Origin: an uncultured Methanobrevibacter sp. | Lineage (GTDB): Archaea; Methanobacteriota; Methanobacteria; Methanobacteriales; Methanobacteriaceae | Assembly: GCA_900319985.1 (NCBI GenBank) | Contig: ONQL01000018.1 | Location: forward strand, 1-22,329 | Direction of reading: 5' to 3' | DNA: 22,329 nucleotides | Part shown: positions 10,001-15,800 of the stretch, one piece after another | How positions within the stretch are numbered: the first letter of the stretch is position 1 | How the letters are laid out: every line of letters begins with the position of its first letter | The notes under the pieces: generated by a model | Seen by the model: the letters and a program-made list of their open reading frames with translations, nothing else | What the model was told of the DNA's origin: nothing | Database searches by the model: none | Translations under genes and position numbers: made by a program

Positions 10001-11843
10001 ATATAAAAATTGCCCCTCCGTTTTTAGCGGAGTTTCCTATAAACTCAGTATCAGAGACTATAAGATTTTCAGCAGCTATTGCTCCTCCTATTCTTGGAGC
10101 AACATTTCCGATAAATTTTGAGCCAGTTATAATCAAGGTTGATTCATAACCATAAATGGCTCCACCAGTATCCTGTGCTGTATTATTAGTGAAAGTACAA
10201 TCATTTACAGTTAGATTAGAGCCGTGAGCGTACATAAATTCATTTGATTCAAAAGTACAATCATTCAGTACTACATTTGAATATAGCACATAAAGCGGCT
10301 GATCGGGAATGTGTTCAAATTTACAATTTGAAAAGGTACCATACGAATGCTCCCAGAATGATATTGCATTATTATATTTGCCCGTTATAGTTATATCCTC
10401 CATAGTAAGATTACAACCAGCATATACGTCCAACAACCTCTTAATTAAAGAGGAGGATTTTGATGAAAAAATGACCGGCTCCAGAGAACCTTCTTGAGCT
10501 TTAATTGTAACCTTTTTATTATTTTGAATTTTCACATTAAAATTTTCTCTTTCAGTGTAAATACCACTTTTAACTGTAATTACACCTGTTCCACCATCAG
10601 AAATAGCATTTACAGCTTCAGATAAACTTTTAAATGGCTGATTATCATTTAAAATAAAATCATTCGCTACAATCCTGAAAGAAGCGTCCTTATAAATATA
10701 TCTTTTTTCATCATTATACTTCATGTAAATTGTATATGACCCTAGTTCCAAATTTCTGAAAGTTTTAGTACTGCCACTATTACAATCTACACTATCATAG
10801 TACGCACCATAATGATATAAAACCAAATAATTTACCTCATCATCTACTTCAGGTGTTATTTCAACTGACTGATCCACATAATTTACTGTAAAATCAATGG
10901 ACCCCTGCCCTATAAAATCACAATTGGAAAAAGAATGAGATCCTGAATCTTTATCATAAACATCGTTATTTTCATCACCCTGTTTATTGCCCTCAAAATA
11001 ACAGTTATAAAAATCGGCGTTAGATCCATCACCTTCAACGCAGACAGCTCCACCTCCGGATGCTGCATTATTGTTTATGAACCGGCAATTTCTGGCTACG
11101 AGGCTACATTCATCATCATCAAGATAAATGGCTCCACCCCAACCATAACCTCCGGCAAGGTTCTGAAAAGCTTTATTACTCTCAAATATACAGTCATTCA
11201 CGTTCAATTGTCCTTCATCAACTTCAATAGCACCACCTTGAAATGCACCTCCATTTCTAAAGGTTATTCTATTGAATGTTACATGTGCATTTTTATCAGA
11301 TATTTCAAAGAACCAATTATCATTCTTGCTACCGTCAAAAATAACTGTGTGTGAAGAGCCATAAGGCTCGAATGTTAAATGTACTCCATCACTAATTGTA
11401 ATTTTTACATCATCCGAATCGGAACCGTATGTACCTCCCCAAATGCGTATTGTTCCTCCATTATTATCACAGGCCTCATCAACGGCATCATCCAAATCTT
11501 CATACCATGTACCATCATAGTAAAAATTATTTCCACCGGATTTAAGCAAATCATCATTTGAAGCAGAAAGAATCTCTTTTGAACTAGAAGATGCACTTTC
11601 CACCTTATGACTGGATATTTCATCTAGATTATTATTTACATTAATCTGTTCTACATCATTGCCGGCTTCACTACCAAGCGAAGTGGCATTGTCTTTTTGC
11701 TCAACAGCAAAAGAGACTGTTGCAATATCCGTATCACTGACTTCCTCAAGCAATGTAGCATTCGTATCGGCCGCTGAAATTGCACCGATACTTATAATCA
11801 TTACAAGAGTTATCAGCAACATTACTATCGTTTTTTTCTTCAT
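1..11843 (-). CDS. Giant secreted adhesin-like protein, beta-helix/Ig-like mosaic (C-terminus off window)
   Basis: This is a cell-surface or secreted protein, probably used for adhesion to partner microbes or host material; that role is inferred from the archaeal adhesin-like family. At least 3947 codons are open in one frame, and the frame is the same at the start, in the middle and at the left edge. The N-terminus (MKKKTIVMLLITLVMIISIG...SAAD) is a signal peptide of about 25 residues. Six right-handed parallel beta-helix blocks rich in 'NNxA..GGAIY' turns lie at about residues 100-307, 392-658, 857-1229, 1602-1834, 1920-2249 and 2430-2782. Each opens with a cap such as FDTLREAI or YDTLNEAV. 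Ig-like modules (NYTVTATYMGD, ENATGFVK) separate them and then fill residues 2785 to the edge. The start at 11843 is preceded only by a weak GGGGT. The anchoring domain lies outside the window. A palindromic operator sits just upstream. Confidence 0.9.
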   Translation of the reverse strand, partial: MKKKTIVMLLITLVMIISIGAISAADTNATLLEEVSDTDIATVSFAVEQKDNATSLGSEAGNDVEQINVNNNLDEISSHKVESASSSSKEILSASNDDLLKSGGNNFYYDGTWYEDLDDAVDEACDNNGGTIRIWGGTYGSDSDDVKITISDGVHLTFEPYGSSHTVIFDGSKNDNWFFEISDKNAHVTFNRITFRNGGAFQGGAIEVDEGQLNVNDCIFESNKAFQNLAGGYGWGGAIYLDDDECSLVARNCRFINNNAASGGGAVCVEGDGSNADFYNCYFEGNKQGDENNDVYDKDSGSHSFSNCDFIGQGSIDFTVNYVDQSVEITPEVDDEVNYLVLYHYGAYYDSVDCNSGSTKTFRNLELGSYTIYMKYNDEKRYIYKDASFRIVANDFILNDNQPFKSLSEAVNAISDGGTGVITVKSGIYTERENFNVKIQNNKKVTIKAQEGSLEPVIFSSKSSSLIKRLLDVYAGCNLTMEDITITGKYNNAISFWEHSYGTFSNCKFEHIPDQPLYVLYSNVVLNDCTFESNEFMYAHGSNLTVNDCTFTNNTAQDTGGAIYGYESTLIITGSKFIGNVAPRIGGAIAAENLIVSDTEFIGNSAKNGGAIFIYHNDKGFINITDCVFDSNIATENYRNIYFITPTREANFEHNEFDLNLKITPKDGIYGQEYILEGDFDWGCNYNNPYTVLAGVADDEIVFGDLVTIEDNKFKINMGVPSAGTHELYMPGMYSQGDRMDHFFGHDYFSDLYGNEFYLNDAGYAKILIDKAKITLTLEVKDVLIPETPVLNVYANWDLNYTVFVQNKYYQLEVVKGKASMQLTGLDLGNYTVVAMRNADENFELAMNFTSFSISKTYSNFLVLSTNAEYDTLNEAVANSNSDDTIFIKNGTYKDTGIVISNKTLDIFAVGKVVFDAQGGDANFIIVGENAAVDIWGITFRGLHNRNTNYGAIVNHGYLSLYSCNFTDNRITKTSFAKNGGAAIFSDGYLLEINYCNFVNNVAPLKVGTAAVTSLGHEDVSIRDSKFINNSAREGGALHFKNLVQYDDAISECNFEQNTAVKGSAIYVGNNSRYLSVVSSSFKKNDIKNNFGEKAQLEGGVIYVNANTTEVVLDIGQSNFENNSNSKVDGGVICLDGVSKAYIEDSIFNNNKGNVGSVILIKNPYNKKLTLFVDGSNFINNNATIGAIATSPKVTTFIDECLFENNIGVNGHIHSNGFTVAHDSVFDVRDAKLNALSVLYGEKSIINGTVDFGTNLYAAANLTVAGENVILDIVNNEFTYKTDILNRGKYSAVLNSIGDGNNNTYLMDGITEIFRVNRNGMEFNVSVDNITYGETLKVVERLPSNAMGALVYQLSGKYYTKEEIESLKLDAGKYTLVAIYDHEDYVLSAVTVNFEVYKANPTISVADVEVGYNDSIIVNIETNVPSTYTIEIGDYKTVKFINGSRSVEIENTFEPGTYTIKVTSQERVNYISNSTEATLKVNKNLPLFALSVSNEAADSDDAVIKVSSPVNAEGNMKYTVSDSNKNVVYTLTQSCRDDLVISGLDDGTYEIDAVFEGDNRYYSTNNIQKTSLSIMKSSANLDNEIRTSTEDNNNLGEEDYEGRFIYQHDEDDDYSYFDTLKDAVDEAVLYGAGIITVRGGTYSVSSMDIEGEVELTIRAYGDEKVIFDCGGNDYFMLLTYDEKVEWVTTPPPPHPETEQTDGPTVTLENITVMNGVATYGGAIDLETGTLTLMNCNFYNNHATNQGGAIYIGKYDSENDAMVIAVNTTFINNDAESEGGAIYIAADNLDGQETSASFYLCTFLENYQGEGDERVRNYFAGGNVDKITSKYCVFNGNGQIDDFAIDKINQTVHVKGKSVDSFDSVVLLYLDQVPLYTIYNNGSRDFDVTFEEVMGGNYTVGVMNDHDFNTYIFDIKFEMKVPNFIISENEVYENLTDAIDAVAENGVIFANVNYFDEDNMEIDIRKSFTLKNFKDDGVMFDGSSAKWFFTIAEGCTVVFNGISFTEGAMKNHATIENYGTLIITNCSFEGFETGVIIYNSGLLNILNSTFSLNFIDNAVVWNEKDLVIDTVEFSDNIVNVSSVVYSNGAAEIISSNFTDNYNSGNGGAIYNKKLLSIKRTVFTENEGYNGGAVYNEGTLEVLNSTFEDNTANGYGGTIFNGNELHIFNSTFTGGSSEFDGGAIYNNNIMTVFNSTFVGNSANGKGGAIYNNKSLELTKSIFGINFAEEFANIFNAGNIQYSENIFDFYDVILIIPDGEYGIPTTITGTLDPQFNMDLQLTLPGFVNGVDASVTISDGVFEYTTAILPKGIYDVILNEVIYDRYGNIYYGEAIFDRLIVRKANVHINVTVDDIVLRNSDHGRPILTISASRGGLFYLLFNNRITNVTLPSDGKLTVSLADVGEGNYSLMVAFEGDENYNGAVNTTTFSVTQYEGNFIVNSTGGQFDTLREAIENSAAEDTIYVREGTYSARSNAELKISDKKLSIIALGDVVFNVWHAQCFFDVGENADVTICDVVVRDFLVWRSSGIIHNEGNLTVDGCIFTNIDDGDSGYIGSIIYNEGNLNIVGSQFYDNSLVYSRIITSVGIYSNLIINESIFENNAVRTLIQLSRANSAKIISSVFTENRASTNFILIVYSKDVLISSAFYNNTQDGGSFIDAAYNKYSALDPFPNIHNLRSDNSIFIGNAADYIIQSTNYHNTISGCIFTDNTVKNVVLSSSDKSLSVLESTFSNNTISENGALNIASGNAIVNGSIFTNNKANNYRNIYNDSSNVNITNSVFDALNVDFTVHEIDYGQNEKIEGTIDTGTNCKFTVYLDINGKSYPVNVTGDEFTCNAGILNGGDYTVTLNAKDNNSNTFVFDKVTKIFTVSRVDPGLNVSIDDITQGEKLKVNSTIAKNAKGNVVYELNGKVYSKAQLENLTLNSGNYLVTAIYRGDKNYLPVSEMVNVKVNKVAPNITVNDVAVNYGDEIKINVTVDVADYYTVFLDNRYNESVSLYVENSTIFTFSSVNFNPGSYDITVYVFGSDNYAEAYVNATLTVNKAAGVFNLSSDIIDYGENATINASVPVNAYGNITYRIYDENEKLVYNITQSCLEDLIVPNLSAGRYNVTGTFEGDSYYTNESIINSGVIFVREIVDVNISVSNITYGENAIVTVKSNVDGEYLVYVGTEPILVTVVNGTGNVSVSNLNVGSYIVNVTVVDGNYSGFNENSFDVDPKPVSVVVSVDDIVYGEDAVVLVYGEIDGEYIVEINNQNYTVNVVDGKGNTTINNLGLNYDILVSVTIADGNYSAYNTTTFNVVKQGTPISLEVLTGENNVSMTVNVNDTATGLVKFQVTGTEEYTLYVDVIDGKAVLEDILEIGDYTVIATYMGDSRFSTNITYQDFTIRGHIKKNTTIDARADVNGYRVTLTVNVDENATGFVKLTVGDTVANIELADGVATLTTTLMPNSYYMDVTYLGDDNYNVNSTVVTFTVAEISKENTTIGLNISVGETSAVFDVDLNESVTGLVKFYIVAKESGETSTMYVDVKDGKAELLVNGMESGNYTVTATYMGDSVFNTNATSATVQTNGNRVLLTVNVDENATGFVEVKSGDSISNIALENGEATLAITLPYGSYSLVITYLGDENYNKNSTKCEFTLIEPAKENTAISLDIDTEENNVTITATVNENATGLVKFQVTGEEEYTLYADVIDGEAVLEDILLTGDYTVIATYMGDSRFNTNITYEDFTIRGHIKKDTPINAGAIVNGNRVTLTVSVDENATGFVKLSISGGVTYIDVIDGVASLTTTLTPNSYFVDVTYLGDDNYNPNATKLTFTVMDAVKQNTPISLDVDTSENNVAFIVNVNETATGLIKFYIVSKESGETSTMYVDVKDGKAELSVNGMESGNYTVTATYLGDSVFNTNTITKDFEIIGHVMKDTPIYATVQTNGNRVLLTVNVDENATGFVEVKSGDSI
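1075..1970 (-). repeat. Higher-order Ig-module repeat, copy B with 48-bp in-frame deletion
   Basis: This is the second copy of the 1026-bp Ig super-repeat. It starts at the same point as the window edge sequence (GATATACTGTCACC). Between 1173 and 1187 it lacks 48 bp present in copy A, so one Ig module runs straight into the next (residues NTNATSATVQTNG) without the usual GHxxKDTPI linker. The reading frame is kept. Similarity to copy A fades beyond about 1970, where unrelated Ig-like modules begin. Confidence 0.8.
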
Positions 11844-11883
11844 TTTAAAAATACCCCATATTGTCTAAAAATTAAATAAACAA

Positions 11884-11901
11884 ACAGAACGTTCGTTCTG
11901 T
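11884..11901. promoter_or_regulatory. Palindromic operator, probable TetR-family binding site (adhesin promoter)
   Basis: The sequence ACAGAACGTTCGTTCTGT is a perfect inverted repeat with 8-bp arms around a central TT; one more A/T pair extends it to 11883-11902. It lies 41 bp upstream of the adhesin start codon, just downstream of a TATA-like stretch, where a bound repressor would block transcription start. The length and near-continuous symmetry fit TetR-family operators, and the same half-site occurs in front of the adjacent tetR gene. Binding itself is inference. Confidence 0.7.
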
Positions 11902-12104
11902 TCATTAATACATACATAGGTATTGTAAATGAATACAATACATAATAGTGGGTTTTGTTTTTGATTATTAATAAATATAGTACATTATATTTTAATTTGA
12001 TGATTAAAAAGAATTATTACAAACTGTGTTAAAATACAAATAGCATTGTTAGAATCGAAAATTAATTGAAAAACATTCGTTGACTATTCATTTCAGGTTT
12101 CATT

Positions 12105-12148
12105 AACTTGGACTTCCCCAACCTGTAAAAGTTGGGGTTCTCACATTT
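12105..12148 (-). mobile_element. Possible solo IS200/IS605-type right-end hairpin
   Basis: The minus strand carries GAAC, then a 7-bp stem CCCCAAC/GTTGGGG (12116-12137, 8-nt loop), then AAGTCCAAG. This layout parallels the right end of the tnpB element at 14509-14545 (GAAT, CCCCACCCT/AGGGTGGGG, TGGTTCAA). No transposase is nearby. Alternatively it could be an unrelated hairpin in the leader or spacer upstream of the tetR gene. Confidence 0.35.
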
Positions 12149-12237
12149 TTAAGATAAATTTGGTTTGTGTTAGCCCTAAGAAAACATACGTTTCAATCAA
12201 AAGTAATTAATATTTTCCAAAATAATCAAACAATTGT

Positions 12238-12251
12238 TCTTTATATTAATT
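12238..12251 (+). promoter_or_regulatory. TATA-like box of the tetR pair
   Basis: The stretch TCTTTATATTAAT resembles an archaeal TATA box. A start site about 25 nt downstream would fall at roughly 12270, inside the degenerate operator copy. This is a positional inference, as no transcript evidence is available from sequence alone. Confidence 0.5.
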
Positions 12252-12260
12252 TCCAACATG

Positions 12261-12278
12261 ACAGAACGTTCATTCTCT
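12261..12278. promoter_or_regulatory. Degenerate copy of the TetR operator (autoregulatory site)
   Basis: The sequence ACAGAACGTTCATTCTCT has the same left half-site and centre as the palindrome at 11884-11901 and differs at two positions in the right half. It lies 39 bp upstream of the first tetR start and downstream of its TATA-like box. Such placement suggests autorepression with weaker affinity than at the adhesin promoter; that ranking is inference. Confidence 0.6.
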
Positions 12279-12317
12279 ACATCATTTAATAACCATAAAC
12301 CATAAATTGTTAATTGT

Positions 12318-12926
12318 ATGAATACAAAACAATTAATTTTAGAAAAGACTTTAAAATTAATGATTGAAAAGCAAAACTCCCACATTTCCGTTAGGGAAAT
12401 CAGTGCAGCCACTGGAATTGCTACCGGGGGAATATATCATCATTTTTCTAATAAAAAAGAGATATATAATGAGATTACTGAAAGATACTATCTAAACTTT
12501 TACAAATTCAATATTGATGAACTCAGGCAGATAAAGGGAAATGCAAAAAAGAAAATCCACGACGTCATGGCTGAAATTATTAATGAAAAACAAAGCGGAA
12601 TCAAGATTGAATCGATTGATGATGAAATAGACTACAGAATCATATTGGCGATTTTGACTGCAAAAGGATTTGCTCATGAAAATTATCAGGAGTTATGCCA
12701 AAGCCTCCTAAACGAAATGAAGGAATTTTTCACAGAAATTATTGAGGAAGGTCAAAAAAACAGACAGATCCGACAAGACTTCTCAACCGAAGACATTGTA
12801 GAGTCATTAATTATCATGTACCTAGGAATTACATATAAATGGGAGACATATATAATTGATGATATGATTTCCGTCTTTGAAGATAATTTTGATTTGCAAT
12901 GGGAAAAGATAAGATTCAGAGAATAA
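12318..12926 (+). CDS. TetR/AcrR-family transcriptional regulator 1
   Basis: This is a DNA-binding repressor (202 aa, normal for TetR proteins). The N-terminal helix-turn-helix spans about residues 25-48 (VREISAATGIATGGIYHHFS) and ends in the typical GIYHHF recognition segment followed by NKKEIY. The alpha-helical remainder would form the ligand-binding and dimer domain; the ligand cannot be told. No ribosome-binding site is visible before the ATG, so the message may be leaderless or nearly so. It is followed 30 nt later by a paralogous regulator, and both are divergent from the giant adhesin. Shared operator-like sites at 11884 and 12261 suggest it represses the adhesin and its own operon. 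Confidence 0.85.
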   Translation: MNTKQLILEKTLKLMIEKQNSHISVREISAATGIATGGIYHHFSNKKEIYNEITERYYLNFYKFNIDELRQIKGNAKKKIHDVMAEIINEKQSGIKIESIDDEIDYRIILAILTAKGFAHENYQELCQSLLNEMKEFFTEIIEEGQKNRQIRQDFSTEDIVESLIIMYLGITYKWETYIIDDMISVFEDNFDLQWEKIRFRE

Positions 12927-12956
12927 TTAATTAACTAAAAAACATCGTGTGGTTAG

Positions 12957-13559
12957 ATGAACACTAAGGACTTTATTGTTGAAAAAACGCTGAAATTAAT
13001 ATTGAAGAAAGGTACAATCGACATTTCAATTAGTGAAATTCGAAATTGCACCGGACTGACAACCGGAGGCATATATTATCATTTTTCAGATAAAAGCGAA
13101 ATATTTGAAGCGATTATGCAAAAGTATATTGTGGATTATATGAAAATCGATTTTGATAAAATCCCTCTTGAAGGTTCATCAAAGGAGAAAATCCACGATG
13201 GATTGCTTTATATTTTACATCACTTCACAGACGGTGTGGAAATTGAAAGCGTCAACGAAAAAATCAATTATGGGACAGTATTACTTCTTTTAACCTCAAC
13301 AGGATATGCCGATGATGAGGTCAGCAGAACAGTTTCAAAAACAGGAAATGATATTGGAATATTTTTAACCGACCTTGTCGAAGATGGTAAAAGGCAAAAT
13401 GAAATCAGAAAAGACTTTTCAACTGAAAACATTGCCGAATCATTGTATATCATGTATATGGGAATTCAATGCATTTGGTTAGATTTCCCAAATGAGGATA
13501 TTGATCTCATTTTTGAGAAAAACTTTGAAATGGCCTGGCAGGCCATCGAATACCAGTGA
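12957..13559 (+). CDS. TetR/AcrR-family transcriptional regulator 2
   Basis: This 200-aa paralogue of the preceding regulator shares its opening (MNTKxxIxEKTLKL), the helix-turn-helix at about residues 25-48 (ISEIRNCTGLTTGGIYYHFS) and C-terminal motifs (DFSTENIAESLYIMYMGI against DFSTEDIVESLIIMYLGI). The tandem pair therefore arose by duplication. The recognition helices are almost the same (TGGIYYHFSDK against TGGIYHHFSNK), so both may read the same operator, as homodimers or as a heterodimer; the heterodimer idea is inference. The 30-nt gap implies co-transcription. The run CTATTTTTT just after the stop may act as an archaeal oligo-T terminator. Confidence 0.85.
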   Translation: MNTKDFIVEKTLKLILKKGTIDISISEIRNCTGLTTGGIYYHFSDKSEIFEAIMQKYIVDYMKIDFDKIPLEGSSKEKIHDGLLYILHHFTDGVEIESVNEKINYGTVLLLLTSTGYADDEVSRTVSKTGNDIGIFLTDLVEDGKRQNEIRKDFSTENIAESLYIMYMGIQCIWLDFPNEDIDLIFEKNFEMAWQAIEYQ

Positions 13560-13562
13560 AAA

Positions 13563-13573
13563 ACTATTTTTTA
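13563..13573 (+). terminator. Oligo-T terminator after the tetR pair
   Basis: The run ACTATTTTTTA directly follows the second tetR stop codon. Archaeal RNA polymerase often terminates at T-runs without a hairpin. The evidence is positional only. Confidence 0.35.
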
Positions 13574-13638
13574 ATCTTTGAAGATATGGTGTAAAATTTT
13601 TAATTATTTGCCTAAATTACTACTTTTTCTGACAAATA

Positions 13639-13690
13639 TTAGATACAGAAAACTAAATATTATTTTAGATACAGAAAACTAAATATTATT
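13639..13690. repeat. 26-bp tandem duplication
   Basis: Two identical head-to-tail copies of a 26-bp unit, beginning TTAGATACAGAAAACTAAAT, lie at 13639-13664 and 13665-13690. A single diverged copy occurs at about 17312-17337, next to the related pseudogene copy. The tandem step is therefore a local duplication after the larger segment was copied. Confidence 0.85.
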
Positions 13691-13699
13691 TTCAATTTT

Positions 13700-14030
13700 A
13701 ATGATTAACTGCTCCATTGTGCCGTCATCTAATTACATAATCAAATCATTTAAATAATACTTAAACTGACTAATTACTTCTGCTTCTTCATTCCAATGAG
13801 TATTTTCATACTCCCTTACTTCCGCCTATTTTTCATAGCCTACATCTACATCAAAGTATTTCGCTTGTATCTCTTCTTGCAACTGTTGGAGCTGATGATA
13901 ACTAAAAAGTAAGTCATTAATTTTATAATCCAATAATTAAAACTGTACCTTATCTCGTGCCATCTTCATTGCAAAAAATGTATTCAATACACAATGTTCA
14001 TAAGTATTAAGCTCATCATACGACTTTAAA
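13700..14030 (-). pseudogene. Degenerate copy 1 of a small unidentified gene
   Basis: This is a decayed relative of the sequence at 17357-17723. Reading the minus strand gives SYDELNTYEHCVLNTFFAMK, then MARDKVQF, LQQLQEEIQAKYFDVD, EVREYENTHWNEEAEVIS and FKYYLNDLIM, interrupted by at least three in-frame stops. It also lacks a stretch of about 48 bp that copy 2 has (after AKYFDV). The start codon is missing: the similarity begins at SYDEL and is replaced upstream by a T-rich run. The family is not recognised. It lies immediately downstream of the acyltransferase remnant. Confidence 0.65.
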
Positions 14031-14046
14031 AAAAGAAAATAATAAC
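14028..14046 (-). terminator. T-rich run downstream of the acyltransferase remnant
   Basis: On the minus strand ATTATTTTCTTTTTTTAAA follows the acyltransferase stop codon by a few bases. It could serve as an archaeal oligo-T terminator. It also marks the point where the degenerate gene copy 1 loses its 5' end. Confidence 0.3.
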
Positions 14047-14049
14047 TAT

Positions 14050-14508
14050 TTACTTAAAATAGTTATCAAATTTCAAGTAGATATTTTCTTCCAAATTAGC
14101 AAGTCTGGATTTGACTTTTAATTTTCTGAATAACAATTCCCGTATCCAGTCAATTAAAGAACATGCAACAAATATTCCCACACCAACAAGAATTATGCCA
14201 ATAATCATAGAAATTGGATCCATATTTGCTAAAAATGCGAATTTTTTGGCCAAGACATACTTGTCAACTATCATATTATCATGTATCAGGTAAACACCGA
14301 AACAAACTGGAGCGAAGAATTTAATCACGGATATTGAAAATGATTTGGTAATTTTAATATTTTTAAAGACACAGAATAATGCAATACCACCTATAAAGTA
14401 TAATGGAGACAAATAACAATTAAATGAATATAATCCAAATCCCGTTTCTATTAAACCTAAAGACTCCGAAATATATCTTATTGACCAAGATATTAAAGAA
14501 CAAACAAT
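14050..14508 (-). pseudogene. C-terminal part of an acyltransferase-3 family membrane protein, cut by tnpB insertion
   Basis: This is the distal piece of an integral membrane O-acyltransferase (acyltransferase-3/OafA-like), a family that acetylates or succinylates surface polysaccharides. About 150 codons are open and end in a cytoplasmic basic tail. Visible hydrophobic segments include YFIGGIALFCVFKNI and MIIGIILVGVGIFVACSLI, with the family-like VCFGVYLIHDN between them. The frame continues rightward into the transposon end, so the apparent GTG start at 14517 belongs to the inserted element. The N-terminal part lies at about 15800-16266, beyond the tnpB element. The gene is therefore broken. 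Confidence 0.7.
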
Positions 14509-14545
14509 TTGAACCACCCCACCCTAAAAGAGGGTGGGGATTCCT
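14509..14545 (-). mobile_element. IS200/IS605-type right end with hairpin
   Basis: Downstream of tnpB the minus strand reads GAAT, a perfect 9-bp stem CCCCACCCT/AGGGTGGGG (14517-14539, 5-nt loop), then TGGTTCAA ending at 14509. This matches the usual right end of tnpB-carrying IS200/IS605 elements, with a subterminal hairpin and a terminal TCAA. In active elements this region also forms the 3' end of the guide RNA. The adjoining sequence at 14508 is the interrupted acyltransferase, which fixes the insertion boundary. Confidence 0.75.
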
Positions 14546-14567
14546 GAATTTTTTTCACCTAATATGG

Positions 14568-15670
14568 TTAATTTAAGTATTTTTCAGGCAAATCCCCGTT
14601 GAACCAGCGGTTTAGAATATTAATTGCTGCGTTTATGTCTCTATCAAGTATTTTTCCGCATTTTGGACATTTCCAGTTGCGTGTTTTGACTTTTAACTCT
14701 TTGTTTATGTGTCCGCAGTGGTGGCATGTTCGGCTTGTGTGTAGAGTTGAAATTTGTCTTTTAGTCTTTTTATGAATCGCGATAGAGGAAATATCATGTT
14801 TTGTTCTCCTCCGATTAAAATTTTGATAGTAGAGTAGTTTTTTTCAAAGACTATGGTGTCGTATTCTTTGACTAGGTTGTAAGTTAGTTTTTCAATGTAG
14901 TCATTTAATTGGTTTGTTCTTTTGTTGTACCATTTTTGTAGTCTTTTTTCTAGTTTTTTCCATCGCCTGCTTCCTTTCCTGCATTTAGACATTAATTTAT
15001 TGACGTGTTTGATCATTTGGTTGTCATGATCAACATCAAAGAATTCTTTTTGTCTTTCACTTGTGACTAGCCATCCATTTTTGTTGGAATTGATATCACA
15101 TCCAATGTATTCTTCTGTTAATGGCAGTTGTTCTGGTGCATCAGTTTCAATGTTGAATGCTGCATAGTGGTTTAAACCATCATAATATACTGTAATGTTG
15201 TTGAATTTTGTGTTGGGACTGTTTAATAAATCCAGGTATTCTATGCTTGTGCTGAAGGTTACTTTTCCGTGTTTTCTTAAAGTTAGTGTGTTGTTTTCTA
15301 CCGGCCTTTTGTCTTTTCGGATGGTTTGTCTGAAGCTAGGTCGTGTTTTCTTTTTAGAGTGAAATTTTGGAGTATTATGCCTTTTGCTTTTAAAATTGTT
15401 TTTAAAAGCTTTATGCAAATCATCACGTGCCTGTTGAAGACTGGTGGACTCTGTTTCCTCCAAGTAAGGCAATTCTTTTTTAGATTCGTTTAAAAATTGA
15501 TTTAACTCATTTTTAGTTGGAATTTTATTAGAATCACCATACTTAGCTTTATATTTATTTAAAAGCTCATTATGGGTTTTACGAGTACAACCATAGTTTT
15601 GTTTAAACAGAACTTCTTGTTCGGGAGTTACATGAAGTTTAACAACCACACCTCGAATATATTCGCCCAT
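14568..15670 (-). pseudogene. tnpB: TnpB of an IS200/IS605-type element, frameshifted
   Basis: This is a transposon-encoded RNA-guided nuclease, the ancestor-type of Cas12. The first frame gives about 306 sensible residues: an N-terminal helical region, then RuvC-like motifs with Asp192 in EYIGCDINSNKNGW and Glu276 in YDTIVFEKN. Near residue 306 the frame shifts and ends at 14705. The missing C-terminus continues in another frame: TSRTCHHCGHINKEL, NWKCPKCGKILDRDINAA (zinc ribbon and last RuvC Asp), stopping at 14568. About ten residues also seem lost at the junction (KRLKDK followed closely by STLHTSRTC). The protein as encoded lacks the zinc ribbon and third catalytic Asp, so it is probably inactive. 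No tnpA is seen. Confidence 0.85.
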
Positions 15671-15800
15671 AAATCACATTTCCTCCAGTCCATCTTATAA
15701 TACTATTTTTATTCATTTCTAAAAAAAAATGAAAAAACATTTACTCTTTTTTAAAACAACAATTAAAATCACATTTAATTGAATAATATCTCATTTATAA
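15671..15800. other. AT-rich spacer that should hold the transposon left end
   Basis: This 130-bp stretch between the tnpB start and the acyltransferase N-terminal remnant must contain the left end of the IS200/IS605-type element. I see no clear hairpin or tetranucleotide that would fix its border, so the exact boundary is not called. Confidence 0.4.

Larger units (their letters stand above)
11844..12317. promoter_or_regulatory. Divergent intergenic region between adhesin and TetR genes
   Basis: This is a 474-bp AT-rich spacer between two divergently transcribed genes. It contains a palindromic operator near the adhesin (11884-11901), a degenerate copy near the first tetR gene (12261-12278), a TATA-like box for the tetR gene at about 12238-12251, a TATA-like stretch for the adhesin on the minus strand at about 11905-11917, and a hairpin at 12116-12137 resembling an IS200/IS605 right end. 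I see no gene in it. The promoter assignments are inferred from spacing and base composition. Confidence 0.6.

Noticed and set aside
1528..10497. Short open frames of 60-117 codons on the plus strand opposite the adhesin
   Set aside because: They lie antisense to one continuous minus-strand coding frame, show low-complexity composition without recognisable domains, and lack convincing ribosome-binding sites.
11405..11623. 72-codon minus-strand frame within the adhesin N-terminus
   Set aside because: It lies in a different frame of the same strand as the adhesin, has no domain, and is fully explained as a shadow of the real gene.
12197..12412. 71-codon minus-strand frame across the tetR start
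   Set aside because: It overlaps the tetR promoter, operator and 5' coding region in antisense and shows no family features.
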